A DNA stretch of 64,000 nucleotides from Acanthosoma haemorrhoidale. Lineage: Eukaryota > Arthropoda > Insecta > Hemiptera > Acanthosomatidae. The stretch is taken from contig CAKNEZ010000017.1 of the NCBI GenBank assembly GCA_930367205.1, positions 186,001 through 250,000 of the forward strand. Reading direction: 5' to 3'. The position numbers and the translations under genes are program-made. The notes beneath the pieces were generated by a model. It saw only the letters and a list, made by a program, of their open reading frames with translations, was not told where the DNA came from and made no database searches. Positions 1 to 12,096 of this stretch are shown in pieces (position 1 is the first letter of the stretch; the number at the start of each line of letters is the position of its first letter).

Positions 1-2363
1 AGGTTATGATCATGTTGAAACAGAGGGGTGTCACTAAGATCCAAGGATTAGGTAGCAATGGAACAAAAGTGTGACAGTGAGAGTCTAGGTTTGGATCTTG
101 TTAGAACAGAAGTGTGACATTTAGAGTTTAGGTTTAGATTGTGTTGGAACAGGGGTGCTAAAGTAATAGTCTAGGTTTAGAGCGTGCTGAAACATAGGTG
201 GGACGGTTAGAGCCTAGGTTAAGATCATGTTAAAACAGAGGGGTGTCAGTGAGATCCAAGGATTAGATAGCAATGGAACAAAAGTGTGACAGTTAGAGTC
301 TAGGTTTAGGTCGTGTAGGAACCAAGGCGTGACAGTTTAAGCCTAGGATTTGTGCGTGTTGGTACAAACGTGTAACAGTGAGAGTCTAGGTTTAGATCGT
401 GTTAGAACAAAGGTGAGACGGTCAGAGTCTAGGTTTAGGTCGTGTAGGAACCGAGTTGTGGCAGTTAGAGTCTAGGTTAGGATCTTGTTGGAACAGAGGT
501 TTGACAGTCATAATCTAGTTTTAGAGTGTGTTGGAACAGGAGTGTATCAGTTAGAACCTAGGTTTAGATCGTGTTGAAAAGAAGTGTGACATTTAGAGTC
601 TAGGTTTAAATCGTGATGGAACCAAGGTGTGACAGTTAGAGTCTATGGTTAGATCGTGTTCGAACTGAGGTGTGACAGTTAGAGTCTAGGTTTAGAGCGT
701 GTTGGAACAAAAGTGTATCAGTAAGAGCCTAGGTTTGGATCTTGTTAGAACAGAGGGGTGTCAGTGAGATCCAAGGATTAGATAGCAATGGAACAAAAGT
801 GTGACAGTGAGAGTCTAGGTTTGGATCTTGTTAGAACAGAAGTGTGACATTTAGAGTCTAGGTTTAGATTGTGTTGGAACAGGGGTGTTACAGTTATAGT
901 CTAGGTTAGGATCTTGTTGGAACTGAGGTGTGACAGTTATAATCTAGGTTTAGAGCGTGTTGGAACAGAAGTGTATCAGTAAGAGCCTAGGTTTGGATCT
1001 TGTTAGAACAGAGGTGTGACAGTGAGAATCTAAGTTTAGATTGTTTTGGAACAAAGGTGTGACGCGTAAAGTCTAGGTTAGATTTAGTTGAAACAGAGGT
1101 TTGACAGTAATAGTCTAGGTTTAGATTGTGTTGGAACAGGGGTGTTACAGTAATAGTCTAGGTTTAGAGCGTGCTGAAACATAGGTGGGACAGTTAGAGA
1201 CTAGGTTAAGATCATGTTGAAACAGGGAGTGTCAGTGAGATCCAAAGATTAGATAGCAATGGAACAAAAGAGTGACATGAGAGTCTAGGGTTAGAGCGTG
1301 TTGGAACAGAAGTGTATCAGTTAGAGCCTAAGTTTGGATCTTGTTGGAACAGAGGTGTGACAGCGAGAGTCAGGGTTTAGATGGTGTTGGAACAAAGGTG
1401 TGACGGGTAAAGTCTAGGTTTAGATTTAGTTGAAACAGAGGTGTGACAGTAATAGTCTAGGTTAGGATCTTGTTGGAACAGAGGTGTGACAGTTATAATC
1501 TAGGTTTAGAGCGTGTTGGAACAGAAGTGTATCTGTAAGAGCCTTGGTTTGGATCTTGTTAGAAGAAAAGTGTGACATTTAGAGTCTAGGTTTAGATTGT
1601 GTTGGAACAGGGGTGTTACAGTAATAGTCTAGGTTTGGATCTTGTTAGAACAGAGGGGTGTCAGTGAGATCCAAGGATTAGATAGCAATGGAATAAAGGT
1701 GTGACGGGTAAAGTCTAGGTTTATATTTAGGTGAAACAGAGGTGTGACAGTAATAGTCTAGGTTAGGATCTTGTTGGAACAGAGGTGTGAGAGTAACAAT
1801 ATAGGTTTAGAGCGTGTTGGAACAGAAGTGTATCAGTAAGAGCCTAGGTTTGGATCTTGTTAGAACAGAAGTGTGACATTTAGAGTCTAGGTTTAGATTG
1901 TGTTGGAACAAAGGTGTGACGAGTTATGTCTAGGTTTAGATTTAGTTGGAACAGAGGTGTGACAGTAATAGTCTAGGTTAGGATCTTGTTGGAACAGAGG
2001 TGTGACGGTTATAATCTAACTTTAGAGCGTGTTGGAACAGAAGTGTATCAGTAAGAGCCTAGGTTTGGATCTTGTTAGAACAGAAGTGTGACATTTAGAG
2101 TCTAGGTTTAGATTGTGTTGGAACAAAGGTGTGACGAGTAAAGTCTAGGTTTAGATTTAGTTGGAGCAGATGTGTATCAGTAAGAACCTAGGTTTGGATC
2201 TTGTTAGAACAGAAGTGTGACATTTAGAGTCTAGGTTTAGATTGTGTTGGAACAGGGGTGTTACAGTAATAGTCTAGGTTCAGAGCGCTGTAAACATAGA
2301 TGTGACGGTTAGATCCTAGGTTAAGATCATGTTGAAGCAGAGGGGTGTCAGTGAGATCTAAGG
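1..2363 (+). repeat. L higher-order block, copy 1 (cut by window edge)
   Basis: This block corresponds to 26950-29313 further on. Landmarks in order are GTGCTAAAG (155), TCTAAGTTTAGATTG (1029), GACAGCGAGAGTC (1359), GTATCTGTAAGAG, GTAACAATATAGG, the GAGCAGATG monomer and GCGCTGTAAACATAG, ending at ATTAGGTAGAAATG (2364). The same landmarks sit 26949-26950 bp downstream; the one-base change in offset is explained by a missing C near 574 (GTTGAAAAGAAG here, GTTGAAACAGAAG there). Confidence 0.85.
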
Positions 2364-5300
2364 ATTAGGTAGAAATGAAACAAAAGTGTGACAGTGAGAG
2401 TCTAGGTATAGATCGTGTTGAAACAGAAGTGTGACATTTAGAGTCGAGGTTTAGAGTGTGATAAAACCAAGGTGTGACAGTTTAAGCCTAGGATTTGTGC
2501 GTGTTGGTACAAACGTGTAACAGTGAGAGTCTAGGTTTAGATCGTGTTAGAACATAGGTGAGAAAGTTAGAGTCTAGGTTTAGATCGTGTAGGAACCGAG
2601 ATGTGACAGTTAGAGACTAGGTTTAGATCGTGTTGGAACAGAGGTGTGACATTTAGAGTCTAGGTTTAGATTGTGTTGGAACAGGAGTGTATCAGTTAGA
2701 ACCTAGGTTTAGATCGTGTTGAAACAGAAGTGTGACATTTAGAGTCTAGGTTTAAATCGTGATGGAACCAAGGTGTGACAGTTAGAGTCTATGGTTAGAT
2801 CGTGTTCAAACTGAGGTGTGACAGTTAGAGTCAAGGTTTAGAGCGTGTTGGAACAGAAGTGTATCAGTAAGAGCCTAGGTTTGGATCTTGTTAGAACAGA
2901 GGGGTGTCAGTGAGCTCCAAGGATTAGATAGCAATGGAACAAAGGTGTGACGGGTAAAGTCTAGGTTTATATTTAGGTAAAACAGAGGTGTGAGAGTAAC
3001 AATCTAGGTTTAGAGCGTGTTGGAACAGAAGTGTATCAGTAAGAGCCTAGGTTTGGATCTTGTTAGACCAGAAGTGATACATTTAGAGCCTAGGTTTAGA
3101 TTGTGTTAGAACAAAGGTGTGACGAGTTATGTCTAGGTTTAGATTTAGTTGGAACAGAGGTGTGACAGTAATAGTCTAGGTTAGGATCTTGTTGGAACAG
3201 AGGTATGACAGTAATAATCTAGGTTTAGAGAGTGTTGGAACAAAGGTGTCACAGTAAGAACCTAGGTTTGGATCGTGTTTAATTAGTAGTGTGACAATTA
3301 AAGTCTATGTTGAGATTGTGCTGGAATAGGGGTGTGTTACAGTAATAGTCTAGGTTTAGAGGGTGCTGAAACATAGGTGTGACAGTTAGATCATAGGTTA
3401 TGATCATGTTGAAACAGAGGGGTGTCACTAGGTTTGGATCTTGTTAGAACAGAAGTTTGACATTTAGAGTCTAGGTTTAGATTGTGATGGAACCAAGGTG
3501 TGACAGTTAGAGTCTATGGTTAGATCGTGTTCGTACTGAGGTGTGACAGTTAGAGTCTAGGTTTAGAGCGTTTTGGAACAGAAGTGTATCAGTAAGAGCC
3601 TAGGTTAGGATCTTGTTGGAACAGAGGTGTGACAGTTATAATCTAGGTTTAGAGCGTGTTGGAACAAAGGTGTGACGAGTTATGTCTAGGTTTAGATTTA
3701 GTTGGAACAGAGGTGTGACAGTAATAGTCTAGGTTAGGATCTTGTTGGAACAGAGGTGTGACGGTTATAATCTAACTTTAGAGCGTGTTGAAACAGAAGT
3801 GTATCAGTTAGAGCCTAAGTTTGGATATTTTTGGAACAGAGGTGTGACAGTGAGATCCAAAGATTAGATAGCAATGGAACAAAAGAGTGACAGTAAGAGT
3901 CTAGGTTTAGATATTGTTGAAACAGAGGTGTGACGGTTATAATCTAGGGTAAGAGCGTGTTGGAACAGAAGTGTATCAGTTAGAGCCTAAGTTTGGATCT
4001 TTTTGGAACAAAGGTGTGACAGTAAGAGTCTAGGTTTAGATGGTGTTGAAACAAAGGTGTGACGGGTAAAGTCTAGGTTTAGATTTAGTGGAACAGAGGT
4101 GTGACTGTAATAATCTAGGTTAAGAGAGTGTTGGAACAAAGGTGTGAAAGTAAGAACCTAGGTTTGTATCGTGTTTAATTAGTAGTCTGACAATTAAGTC
4201 TATGTTGAGATTGTGCTAGAACAGGGGTGTGTTACAGTAATAGTCTAGGTTTAGAGGGTGCTGAAACATAGGTGTGACAGTTAGATCATAGGTTATGATC
4301 ATGTTGAAACAGAGGGGAGTCACTAAGATCCAAGGATTCGGTAGCAATGGAACAAAAGTGTGACAGTGAGAGTCTAGGTTTGAATCTTGTTAGAACAGAA
4401 GTGGGACATTTAGAGTCTAGGTTTAGATTGTGTTGGAACAGGGGTATTAAGTTATAGTCTAGGTTAGGATCTTGTTGGAACAGAGGTGTGACAGTTATAA
4501 TCTAGGTTTAGAGCGTGTTGGAACAGAAGTGTATCAGTAAGAGCCTAGGTTTGGATCTTGTTAGAACAGAGGTGTGACAGTGAGAATCTAGGTTTAGATT
4601 GTGTTGGAAAAAAGGTGTGACAGGTAAAGTCTAGGTTAAGATTTAGTTGAAACAGAGGTATGACAGTAATAGTCTAGGTTAGGATCTTGTTGGAACAGAG
4701 GTGTGACAGTTATAATCTAGGTTTAGAGCGTGTTGGAACAGAAGTGTATCAGTAAGAGCCTTGGTTTGGATCTTGTTAGAACAGAAGTGTGACATTTAGA
4801 GTCTAGGTTTAGATTGTGTTGGAACAGGGGTGTTACAGTAATAGTCTAGGTTTAGAGCGTGCTGAAACATAGGTGGGACGGTTAGAGCCTAGGTTAAGAT
4901 CATGTTGAAACAGAGGGGTGTCAGTGAGATCCGAAGATTAGATAGCAATGGAACAAAAGAGTGACAGTGAGAGTCTAGGTTTAGATATTGTAGAAACAGA
5001 GGTGTGACGGTTATAATCTAGGGTAAGAGCGTGTTGGAACAGAAGTGTATCAGTTAGAGCATAAGTTTGGATCTTTTTGGAACAGAGGTGTGACAGTTAG
5101 AGTCTAGGTTTAGATGGTGTTGGAACAAAGGTGTGACGTGTAAAGTCTAGGTTTAGATTTAGTTGAAACAAAGGTGTGACTGGTACAGTCTAGGTTTAGA
5201 TTTAGTTGGTACAGAGGTGTGACAGTAATAGTCTAGGTTTAGATTGTGTTGGAACAGGGGTATTACAGTTATAGTCTAGGTTAGAAACTTGTTGGAACAG

Positions 5301-6096
5301 AGGTGTGACAGTTATAATCTAGGTTTAGAGCGTGTTGGAACAGAAGTGTATCAGTAAGAGCCTAGGTTTGGATCTTGTTAGAACAGAAGTGTGACAGTGA
5401 GAATCTAGGTTTAGATTGTGTTGGAACAAAGGTATGACGGGTAAAGTCTAGGTTAAGATTTAGTTGAAACAGAGGTGTGACAGTAATAGTCTAGGTTAGG
5501 ATCTTGTTGGAACAGAGGTGTGACAGTTATAATCTAGGTTTAGAGCGTGTTGGAACAGAAGTGTATCAGTAAGAGCCTTGGTTTGGATCTTGTTAGAAGA
5601 AAAGTGTGACATTTAGAGTCTAGGTTTAGACTGTGTTGGAACAAAGGTGTGACGAGTTATGTCTAGGTTTAGATTTAGTTGGAACAGAGGTGTGACAGTA
5701 ATAGTCTAGGTTAGGATCTTGTTGGAACAGAGGTGTGACGGTTATAATCTAGGTTTAGAGCGTGTTGGAACAGAAGTGTATCAGTAAGAGCCTAGGTTTG
5801 GATCTTGTTAGAACAGAAGTGTGACATTTAGAGTCTAGGTTTAGATTGTGTTGGAACAAAGGGGTGACGAGTAAAGTCTAGGTTTAGATTTAGTTGGAGC
5901 AGATGTGTATCAGTAAGAACCTATGTTTGGATCTTGTTAGAACAGAAGTGTGACATTTAGATTCTAGGTTTAGATTGTGTTGGAACAGGGGTGTTACAGT
6001 AATAGTCTAGGTTCAGAGCGCTGTAAACATAGATGTGACGGTTAGATCCTAGGTTAAGATCATGTTGAAGCAGAGGGGTGTCAGTGAGATCTAAGG
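2364..6096 (+). repeat. S higher-order repeat, copy 1 (3733 bp)
   Basis: Defined from one ATTAGGTAGAAATG landmark to the next. Contents in order: TTTGTGCGTGTTGG, GTGAGAAAGTTAG, TATTTAGGTAAAAC, GACCAGAAGTGATAC (3066), the GTTTAATTAG landmark (3277 and 4173), GTTCGTACTGAGG, GATTCGG (4335), GGAAAAAAGGTG, GATCCGAAG, GACGTGTAAAG (5135), GACTGGTACAG, GAAACTTGTTGG and GAAGAAAAGTG. It carries four monomers around the TATTTAGG landmark that copies 2 and 3 lack, and a private 51-bp deletion at 3430. Confidence 0.85.
3277..3425 (+). repeat. Divergent landmark: GTTTAATTAG and ATGATCAT monomers
   Basis: An unusually AT-rich, divergent group of monomers: GTTTAATTAGTAG, then GACAATTAAAG, GTCTATGTTGAG, GGGTGTGTTACAG and the palindrome ATGATCAT. 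I count 27 copies of GTTTAATTAG: 3277, 4173, 6838, 7785, 10548, 11495, 12954, 13893, 17674, 18750, 26832, 30313, 31260, 35319, 38321, 39268, 42017, 47314, 50709, 51656, 53935, 54882, 56517, 57464, 60213, 61160 and 63225. Two subtypes alternate in S (GTGTGACAATTAAAG and GTCTGACAATTAAG), normally 947 bp apart. Confidence 0.88.
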
Positions 6097-6348
6097 ATTA
6101 GGTAGAAATGAAACAAAAGTGTGACAGTGAGAGTCTAGGTATAGATCGTGTTGAAACAGAAGTGTGACATTTAGAGTCGAGGTTTAGAGTTTGATAAAAC
6201 CAAGGTGTGACAGTTTAAGCCTAGGATTTGTGCGTGTTGGTACAAACGTGTAACAGTGAGAGTCTAGGTTTAGATCGTGTTAGAACATAGGTGAGAAAGT
6301 TAGAGTCTAGGTTTAGATCGTGTAGGAACCGAGATGTGACAGTTAGAG

Positions 6349-6391
6349 TCTAGGTTTAGATCGTGTTGGAACAGAGGTGTGACATTTAGAG
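6349..6391 (+). repeat. Typical 43-bp monomer
   Basis: A copy close to the common form, running from one TCTAGG to the base before the next one at 6392. Order of blocks: TCTAGGTTTAGATC, then the GTGTTGGAACAG core, then AGGTGTGACA and a TTAGAG-like end. The common form has 15 G, 4 C, 11 A and 13 T (44% GC). On the strand shown, stop triplets fall in two of the three registers (TAG three times in one, TGA once in another). The common variable sites are GATCGTG versus GATTGTG, GATCTTG or GAGCGTG, and GACAGT versus GACGGT, GACATT or TATCAGT. Confidence 0.9.
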
Positions 6392-7830
6392 TCTAGGTTT
6401 AAATCGTGATGGAACCAAGGTGTGACAGTTAGAGTCTATGGTTAGATCGTGTTCAAACTGAGGTGTGACAGTTAGAGTCAAGGTTTAGAGCGTGTTGGAA
6501 CAGAAGTGTATCAGTAAGAGCCTAGGTTTGGATCTTGTTAGACCAGAAGTGATACATTTAGAGCCTAGGTTTAGATTGTGTTAGAACAAAGGTGTGACGA
6601 GTTATGTCTAGGTTTAGATTTAGTTGGAACAGGGGTGTGACAGTAATAGTCTAGGTTGGGATCTTGTTGGAACAGAGGTATGGCGGTTATAATCTAACTT
6701 TAGAGCGTGTTGGAACAGAAGTGTATCAGTTAGAGCCTAAGTTTGGATATTTTTGGAACAGAGGTGTGACAGTAATAATCTAGGTTTAGAGAGTGTTGGA
6801 ACAAAGGTGTCACAGTAAGAACCTAGGTTTGGATCGTGTTTAATTAGTAGTGTGACAATTAAAGTCTATGTTGAGATTGTGCTGGAATAGGGGTGTGTTA
6901 CAGTAATCGTCTAGGTTTAGAGGGTGCTGAAACATAGGTGTGACAGTTAGATCATAGGTTATGATCATGTTGAAACAGAGGGGTGTCACTAAGATCCAAG
7001 GATTAGGTAGCAATGGAACAAAAGTGTGACAGTGAGAGTCTAGGTTTGGATCTTGTTAGAACAGAAGTTTGACATTTAGAGTCTAGGTTTAGATTGTGAT
7101 GGAACCAAGGTGTGACAGTTAGAGTCTATGGTTAGATCGTGTTCGTACTGAGGTGTGACAGTTAGAGTCTAGGTTTAGAGCGTTTTGGAACAGAAGTGTA
7201 TCAGTAAGAGCCTAGGTTAGGATCTTGTTGGAACAGAGGTGTGACAGTTATAATCTAGGTTTAGAGCGTGTTGGAACAAAGGTGTGACGAGTTATGTCTA
7301 GGTTTAGATTTAGTTGGAACAGAGGTGTGACAGTAATAGTCTAGGTTAGGATCTTGTTGGAACAGAGGTGTGACGGTTATAATCTAACTTTAGAGCGTGT
7401 TGAAACAGAAGTGTATCAGTTAGAGCCTAAGTTTGGATATTTTTGGAACAGAGGTGTGACAGTGAGATCCAAAGATTAGATAGCAATGGAACAAAAGAGT
7501 GACAGTAAGAGTCTAGGTTTCGATATTGTTGAAACAGAGGTGTGACGGTTATAATCTAGGGTAAGAGCGTGTTGGAACAGAAGTGTATCAGTTAGAGCCT
7601 AAGTTTGGATCTTTTTGGAACAAAGGTGTGACAGTAAGAGTCTAGGTTTAGATGGTGTTGAAACAAAGGTGTGACGGGTAAAGTCTAGGTTTAGATTTAG
7701 TGGAACAGAGGTGTGACTGTAATAATCTAGGTTAAGATAGTGTTGGAACAAAGGTGTGAAAGTAAGAACCTAGGTTTGGATCGTGTTTAATTAGTAGTCT
7801 GACAATTAAGTCTATGTTGAGATTGTGCTA

Positions 7831-7860
7831 GAACAGTAATGTGTAACAGGTGTGTTACAG
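7831..7860 (+). repeat. Private insertion with short inverted repeat
   Basis: Other copies read GAACAGGGGTGTGTTACAG; here TAATGTGTAACAG replaces two G, a net gain of 11 bp. TGTAAC and GTTACA now face each other across a 6-base loop (AGGTGT). Seen in one S copy only. Confidence 0.75.
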
Positions 7861-9720
7861 TAATAGTCTAGGTTTAGAGGGTGCTGAAACATAGGTGTGA
7901 CAGTTAGATCATAGGTTATGATCATGTTGAAACAGAGGGGAGTCACTAAGATCCAAGGATTCGGTAGCAATGGAACAAAAGTGTGACAGTGAGAGTCTAG
8001 GTTTGAATCTTGTTAGAACAGAAGTGGGACATTTAGAGTCTAGGTTTAGATTGTGTTGGAACAGGGGTATTACAGTTATAGTCTAGGTTAGGATCTTGTT
8101 GGAACAGAGGTGTGACAGTTATAATCTAGGTTTAGAGCGTGTTGGAACAGAAGTGTATCAGTAAGAGCCTAGGTTTGGATCTTGTTAGAACAGAGGTGTG
8201 ACAGTGAGAATCTAGGTTTAGATTGTGTTGGAAAAAAGGTGTGACAGGTAAAGTCTAGGTTAAGATTTAGTTGAAACAGAGGTATGACAGTAATAGTCTA
8301 GGTTAGGATCTTGTTGGAACAGAGGTGTGACAGTTATAATCTAGGTTTAGAGCGTGTTGGAACAGAAGTGTATCAGTAAGAGCCTTGGTTTGGATCTTGT
8401 TAGAACAGAAGTGTGACATTTAGAGTCTAGGTTTAGATTGTGTTGGAACAGGGGTGTTACAGTAATAGTCTAGGTTTAGAGCGTGCTGAAACATAGGTGG
8501 GACGGTTAGAGCCTAGGTTAAGATCATGTTGAAACAGAGGGGTGTCAGTGAGATCCGAAGATTAGATAGCAATGGAACAAAAGAGTGACAGTGAGAGTCT
8601 AGGTTTAGATTTTGTAGAAACAGAGGTGTGACGGTTATAATCTAGGGTAAGAGCGTGTTGGAACAGAAGTGTATCAGTTAGAGCATAAGTTTGGATCTTT
8701 TTGGAACAGAGGTGTGACAGTTAGAGTCTAGGTTTAGATGGTGTTGGAACAAAGGTGTGACGTGTAAAGTCTAGGTTTAGATTTAGTTGAAACAAAGGTG
8801 TGACTGGTACAGTCTAGGTTTAGATTTAGTTGGTACAGAGGTGTGACAGTAATAGTCTAGGTTTAGATTGTGTTGGAACAGGGGTATTACAGTTATAGTC
8901 TAGGTTAGAAACTTGTTGGAACAGAGGTGTGACAGTTATAATCTAGGTTTAGAGCGTGTTGGAACAGAAGTGTATCAGTAAGAGCCTAGGTTTGGATCTT
9001 GTTAGAACAGAAGTGTGACAGTGAGAATCTAGGTTTAGATTGTGTTGGAACAAAGGTATGACGGGTAAAGTCTAGGTTAAGATTTAGTTGAAACAGAGGT
9101 GTGACAGTAATAGTCTAGGTTAGGATCTTGTTGGAACAGAGGTGTGACAGTTATAATCTAGGTTTAGAGCGTGTTGGAACAGAAGTGTATCAGTAAGAGC
9201 CTTGGTTTGGATCTTGTTAGAAGAAAAGTGTGACATTTAGAGTCTAGGTTTAGATTGTGTTGGAACAAAGGTGTGACGAGTTATGTCTAGGTTTAGATTT
9301 AGTTGGAACAGAGGTGTGACAGTAATAGTCTAGGTTAGGATCTTGTTGGAACAGAGGTGTGACGGTTATAATCTAGGTTTAGAGCGTGTTGGAACAGAAG
9401 TGTATCAGTAAGAGCCTAGGTTTGGATCTTGTTAGAACAGAAGTGTGACATTTAGAGTCTAGGTTTAGATTGTGTTGGAACAAAGGGGTGACGAGTAAAG
9501 TCTAGGTTTAGATTTAGTTGGAGCAGATGTGTATCAGTAAGAACCTAGGTTTGGATCTTGTTAGAACAGAAGTGTGACATTTAGATTCTAGGTTTAGATT
9601 GTGTTGGAACAGGGGTGTTACAGTAATAGTCTAGGTTCAGAGCGCTGTAAACATAGATGTGACGGTTAGATCCTAGGTTAAGATCATGTTGAAGCAGAGG
9701 GGTGTCAGTGAGATCTAAGG

Positions 9721-12096
9721 ATTAGGTAGAAATGAAACAAAAGTGTGACAGTGAGAGTCTAGGTATAGATCGTGTTGAAACAGAAGTGTGACATTTAGAG
9801 TCGAGGTTTAGAGTGTGATAAAACCAAGGTGTGACAGTTTAAGCCTAGGATTTGTGCGTGTTGGTACAAACGTGTAACAGTGAGAGTCTAGGTTTAGATC
9901 GTGTTAGAACATAGGTGAGAAAGTTAGAGTCTAGGTTTAGATCGTGTAGGAACCGAGATGTGACAGTTAGAGTCTAGGTTTAGATCGTGTTGGAACAGAG
10001 GTGTGACATTTAGAGTCTAGGTTTAGATTGTGTTGGAACAGGAGTGTATCAGTTAGAACCTAGGTTTAGATCGTGTTGAAACAGAAGTGTGACATTTAGA
10101 GTCTAGGTTTAAATCGTGATGGAACCAAGGTGTGACAGTTAGAGTCTATGGTTAGATCGTGTTCAAACTGAGGTGTGACAGTTAGAGTCAAGGTTTAGAG
10201 CGTGTTGGAACAGAAGTGTATCAGTAAGAGCCTAGGTTTGGATCTTGTTAGACCAGAAGTGATACATTTAGAGCCTAGGTTTAGATTGTGTTAGAACAAA
10301 GGTGTGACGAGTTATGTCTAGGTTTAGATTTAGTTGGAACAGGGGTGTGACAGTAATAGTCTAGGTTGGGATCTTGTTGGAACAGAGGTATGGCGGTTAT
10401 AATCTAACTTTAGAGCGTGTTGGAACAGAAGTGTATCAGTTAGAGCCTAAGTTTGGATATTTTTGGAACAGAGGTGTGACAGTAATAATCTAGGTTTAGA
10501 GAGTGTTGGAACAAAGGTGTCACAGTAAGAACCTAGGTTTGGATCGTGTTTAATTAGTAGTGTGACAATTAAAGTCTATGTTGAGATTGTGCTGGAATAG
10601 GGGTGTGTTACAGTAATAGTCTAGGTTTAGAGGGTGCTGAAACATAGGTGTGACAGTTAGATCATAGGTTATGATCATGTTGAAACAGAGGGGTGTCACT
10701 AAGATCCAAGGATTAGGTAGCAATGGAACAAAAGTGTGACAGTGAGAGTCTAGGTTTGGATCTTGTTAGAACAGAAGTTTGACATTTAGAGTCTAGGTTT
10801 AGATTGTGATGGAACCAAGGTGTGACAGTTAGAGTCTATGGTTAGATCGTGTTCGTACTGAGGTGTGACAGTTAGAGTCTAGGTTTAGAGCGTTTTGGAA
10901 CAGAAGTGTATCAGTAAGAGCCTAGGTTAGGATCTTGTTGGAACAGAGGTGTGACAGTTATAATCTAGGTTTAGAGCGTGTTGGAACAAAGGTGTGACGA
11001 GTTATGTCTAGGTTTAGATTTAGTTGGAACAGAGGTGTGACAGTAATAGTCTAGGTTAGGATCTTGTTGGAACAGAGGTGTGACGGTTATAATCTAACTT
11101 TAGAGCGTGTTGAAACAGAAGTGTATCAGTTAGAGCCTAAGTTTGGATATTTTTGGAACAGAGGTGTGACAGTGAGATCCAAAGATTAGATAGCAATGGA
11201 ACAAAAGAGTGACAGTAAGAGTCTAGGTTTAGATATTGTTGAAACAGAGGTGTGACGGTTATAATCTAGGGTAAGAGCGTGTTGGAACAGAAGTGTATCA
11301 GTTAGAGCCTAAGTTTGGATCTTTTTGGAACAAAGGTGTGACAGTAAGAGTCTAGGTTTAGATGGTGTTGAAACAAAGGTGTGACGGGTAAAGTCTAGGT
11401 TTAGATTTAGTGGAACAGAGGTGTGACTGTAATAATCTAGGTTAAGAGAGTGTTGGAACAAAGGTGTGACAGTAAGAACCTAGGTTTGGATCGTGTTTAA
11501 TTAGTAGTCTGACAATTAAGTCTATGTTGAGATTGTGCTAGAACAGAAGTGGGACATTTAGAGTCTAGGTTTAGATTGTGTTGGAACAGGGGTATTACAG
11601 TTATAGTCTAGGTTAGGATCTTGTTGGAACTGGTGTGACAGTTATAATCTAGGTTTAGAGCGTGTTGGAACAGAAGTGTATCAGTAAGAGCCTAGGTTTG
11701 GATCTTGTTAGAACAGAGGTGTGACAGTGAGAATCTAGGTTTAGATTGTGTTGGAAAAAAGGTGTGACAGGTAAAGTCTAGGTTAAGATTTAGTTGAAAC
11801 AGAGGTATGACAGTAATAGTCTAGGTTAGGATCTTGTTGGAACAGAGGTGTGACAGTTATAATCTAGGTTTAGAGCGTGTTGGAACAGAAGTGTATCAGT
11901 AAGAGCCTTGGTTTGGATCTTGTTAGAACAGAAGTGTGACATTTAGAGTCTAGGTTTAGATTGTGTTGGAACAGGGGTGTTACAGTAATAGTCTAGGTTT
12001 AGAGCGTGCTGAAACATAGGTGGGACGGTTAGAGCCTAGGTTAAGATCATGTTGAAACAGAGGGGTGTCAGTGAGATCCGAAGATTAGATAGCAAT
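9721..12096 (+). repeat. S higher-order repeat, copy 3 (truncated)
   Basis: It follows copy 2 through GACCAGAAGTGATAC (10251), the GTTTAATTAG landmarks (10548 and 11495) and GATCCGAAG, then switches at 12097-12136 into an earlier part of another S unit. At about 11531 it skips the GATTCGG segment: GTGCTAGAACAG joins directly to AAGTGGGAC, a loss of 174 bp relative to an ordinary copy, with TAGAACAG shared by both sides of the break. Confidence 0.8.

Larger units (their letters stand above)
6097..9720 (+). repeat. S higher-order repeat, copy 2 (3624 bp)
   Basis: It repeats the landmark order of copy 1. From 4441 to 6097 and from 8064 to 9721 the two copies run at an offset of 3623-3624 bp, the one-base step being a missing C at about 4449. 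Compared with copy 3 it lacks two monomers (86 bp) before GACCAGAAGTGATAC: the distance from the start landmark is 444 bp here and 530 bp there. It carries a private insertion at 7837. Confidence 0.85.

Noticed and set aside
6349..6391. CENP-B box in GTGTTGGAACAG
   Set aside because: Only the GTTGGAA core resembles the box; the required TTCG and CGGG elements are not present at the right spacing. GATTCGGTAGCAATGG has TTCG but no CGGG, and GACGGG monomers lack TTCG.
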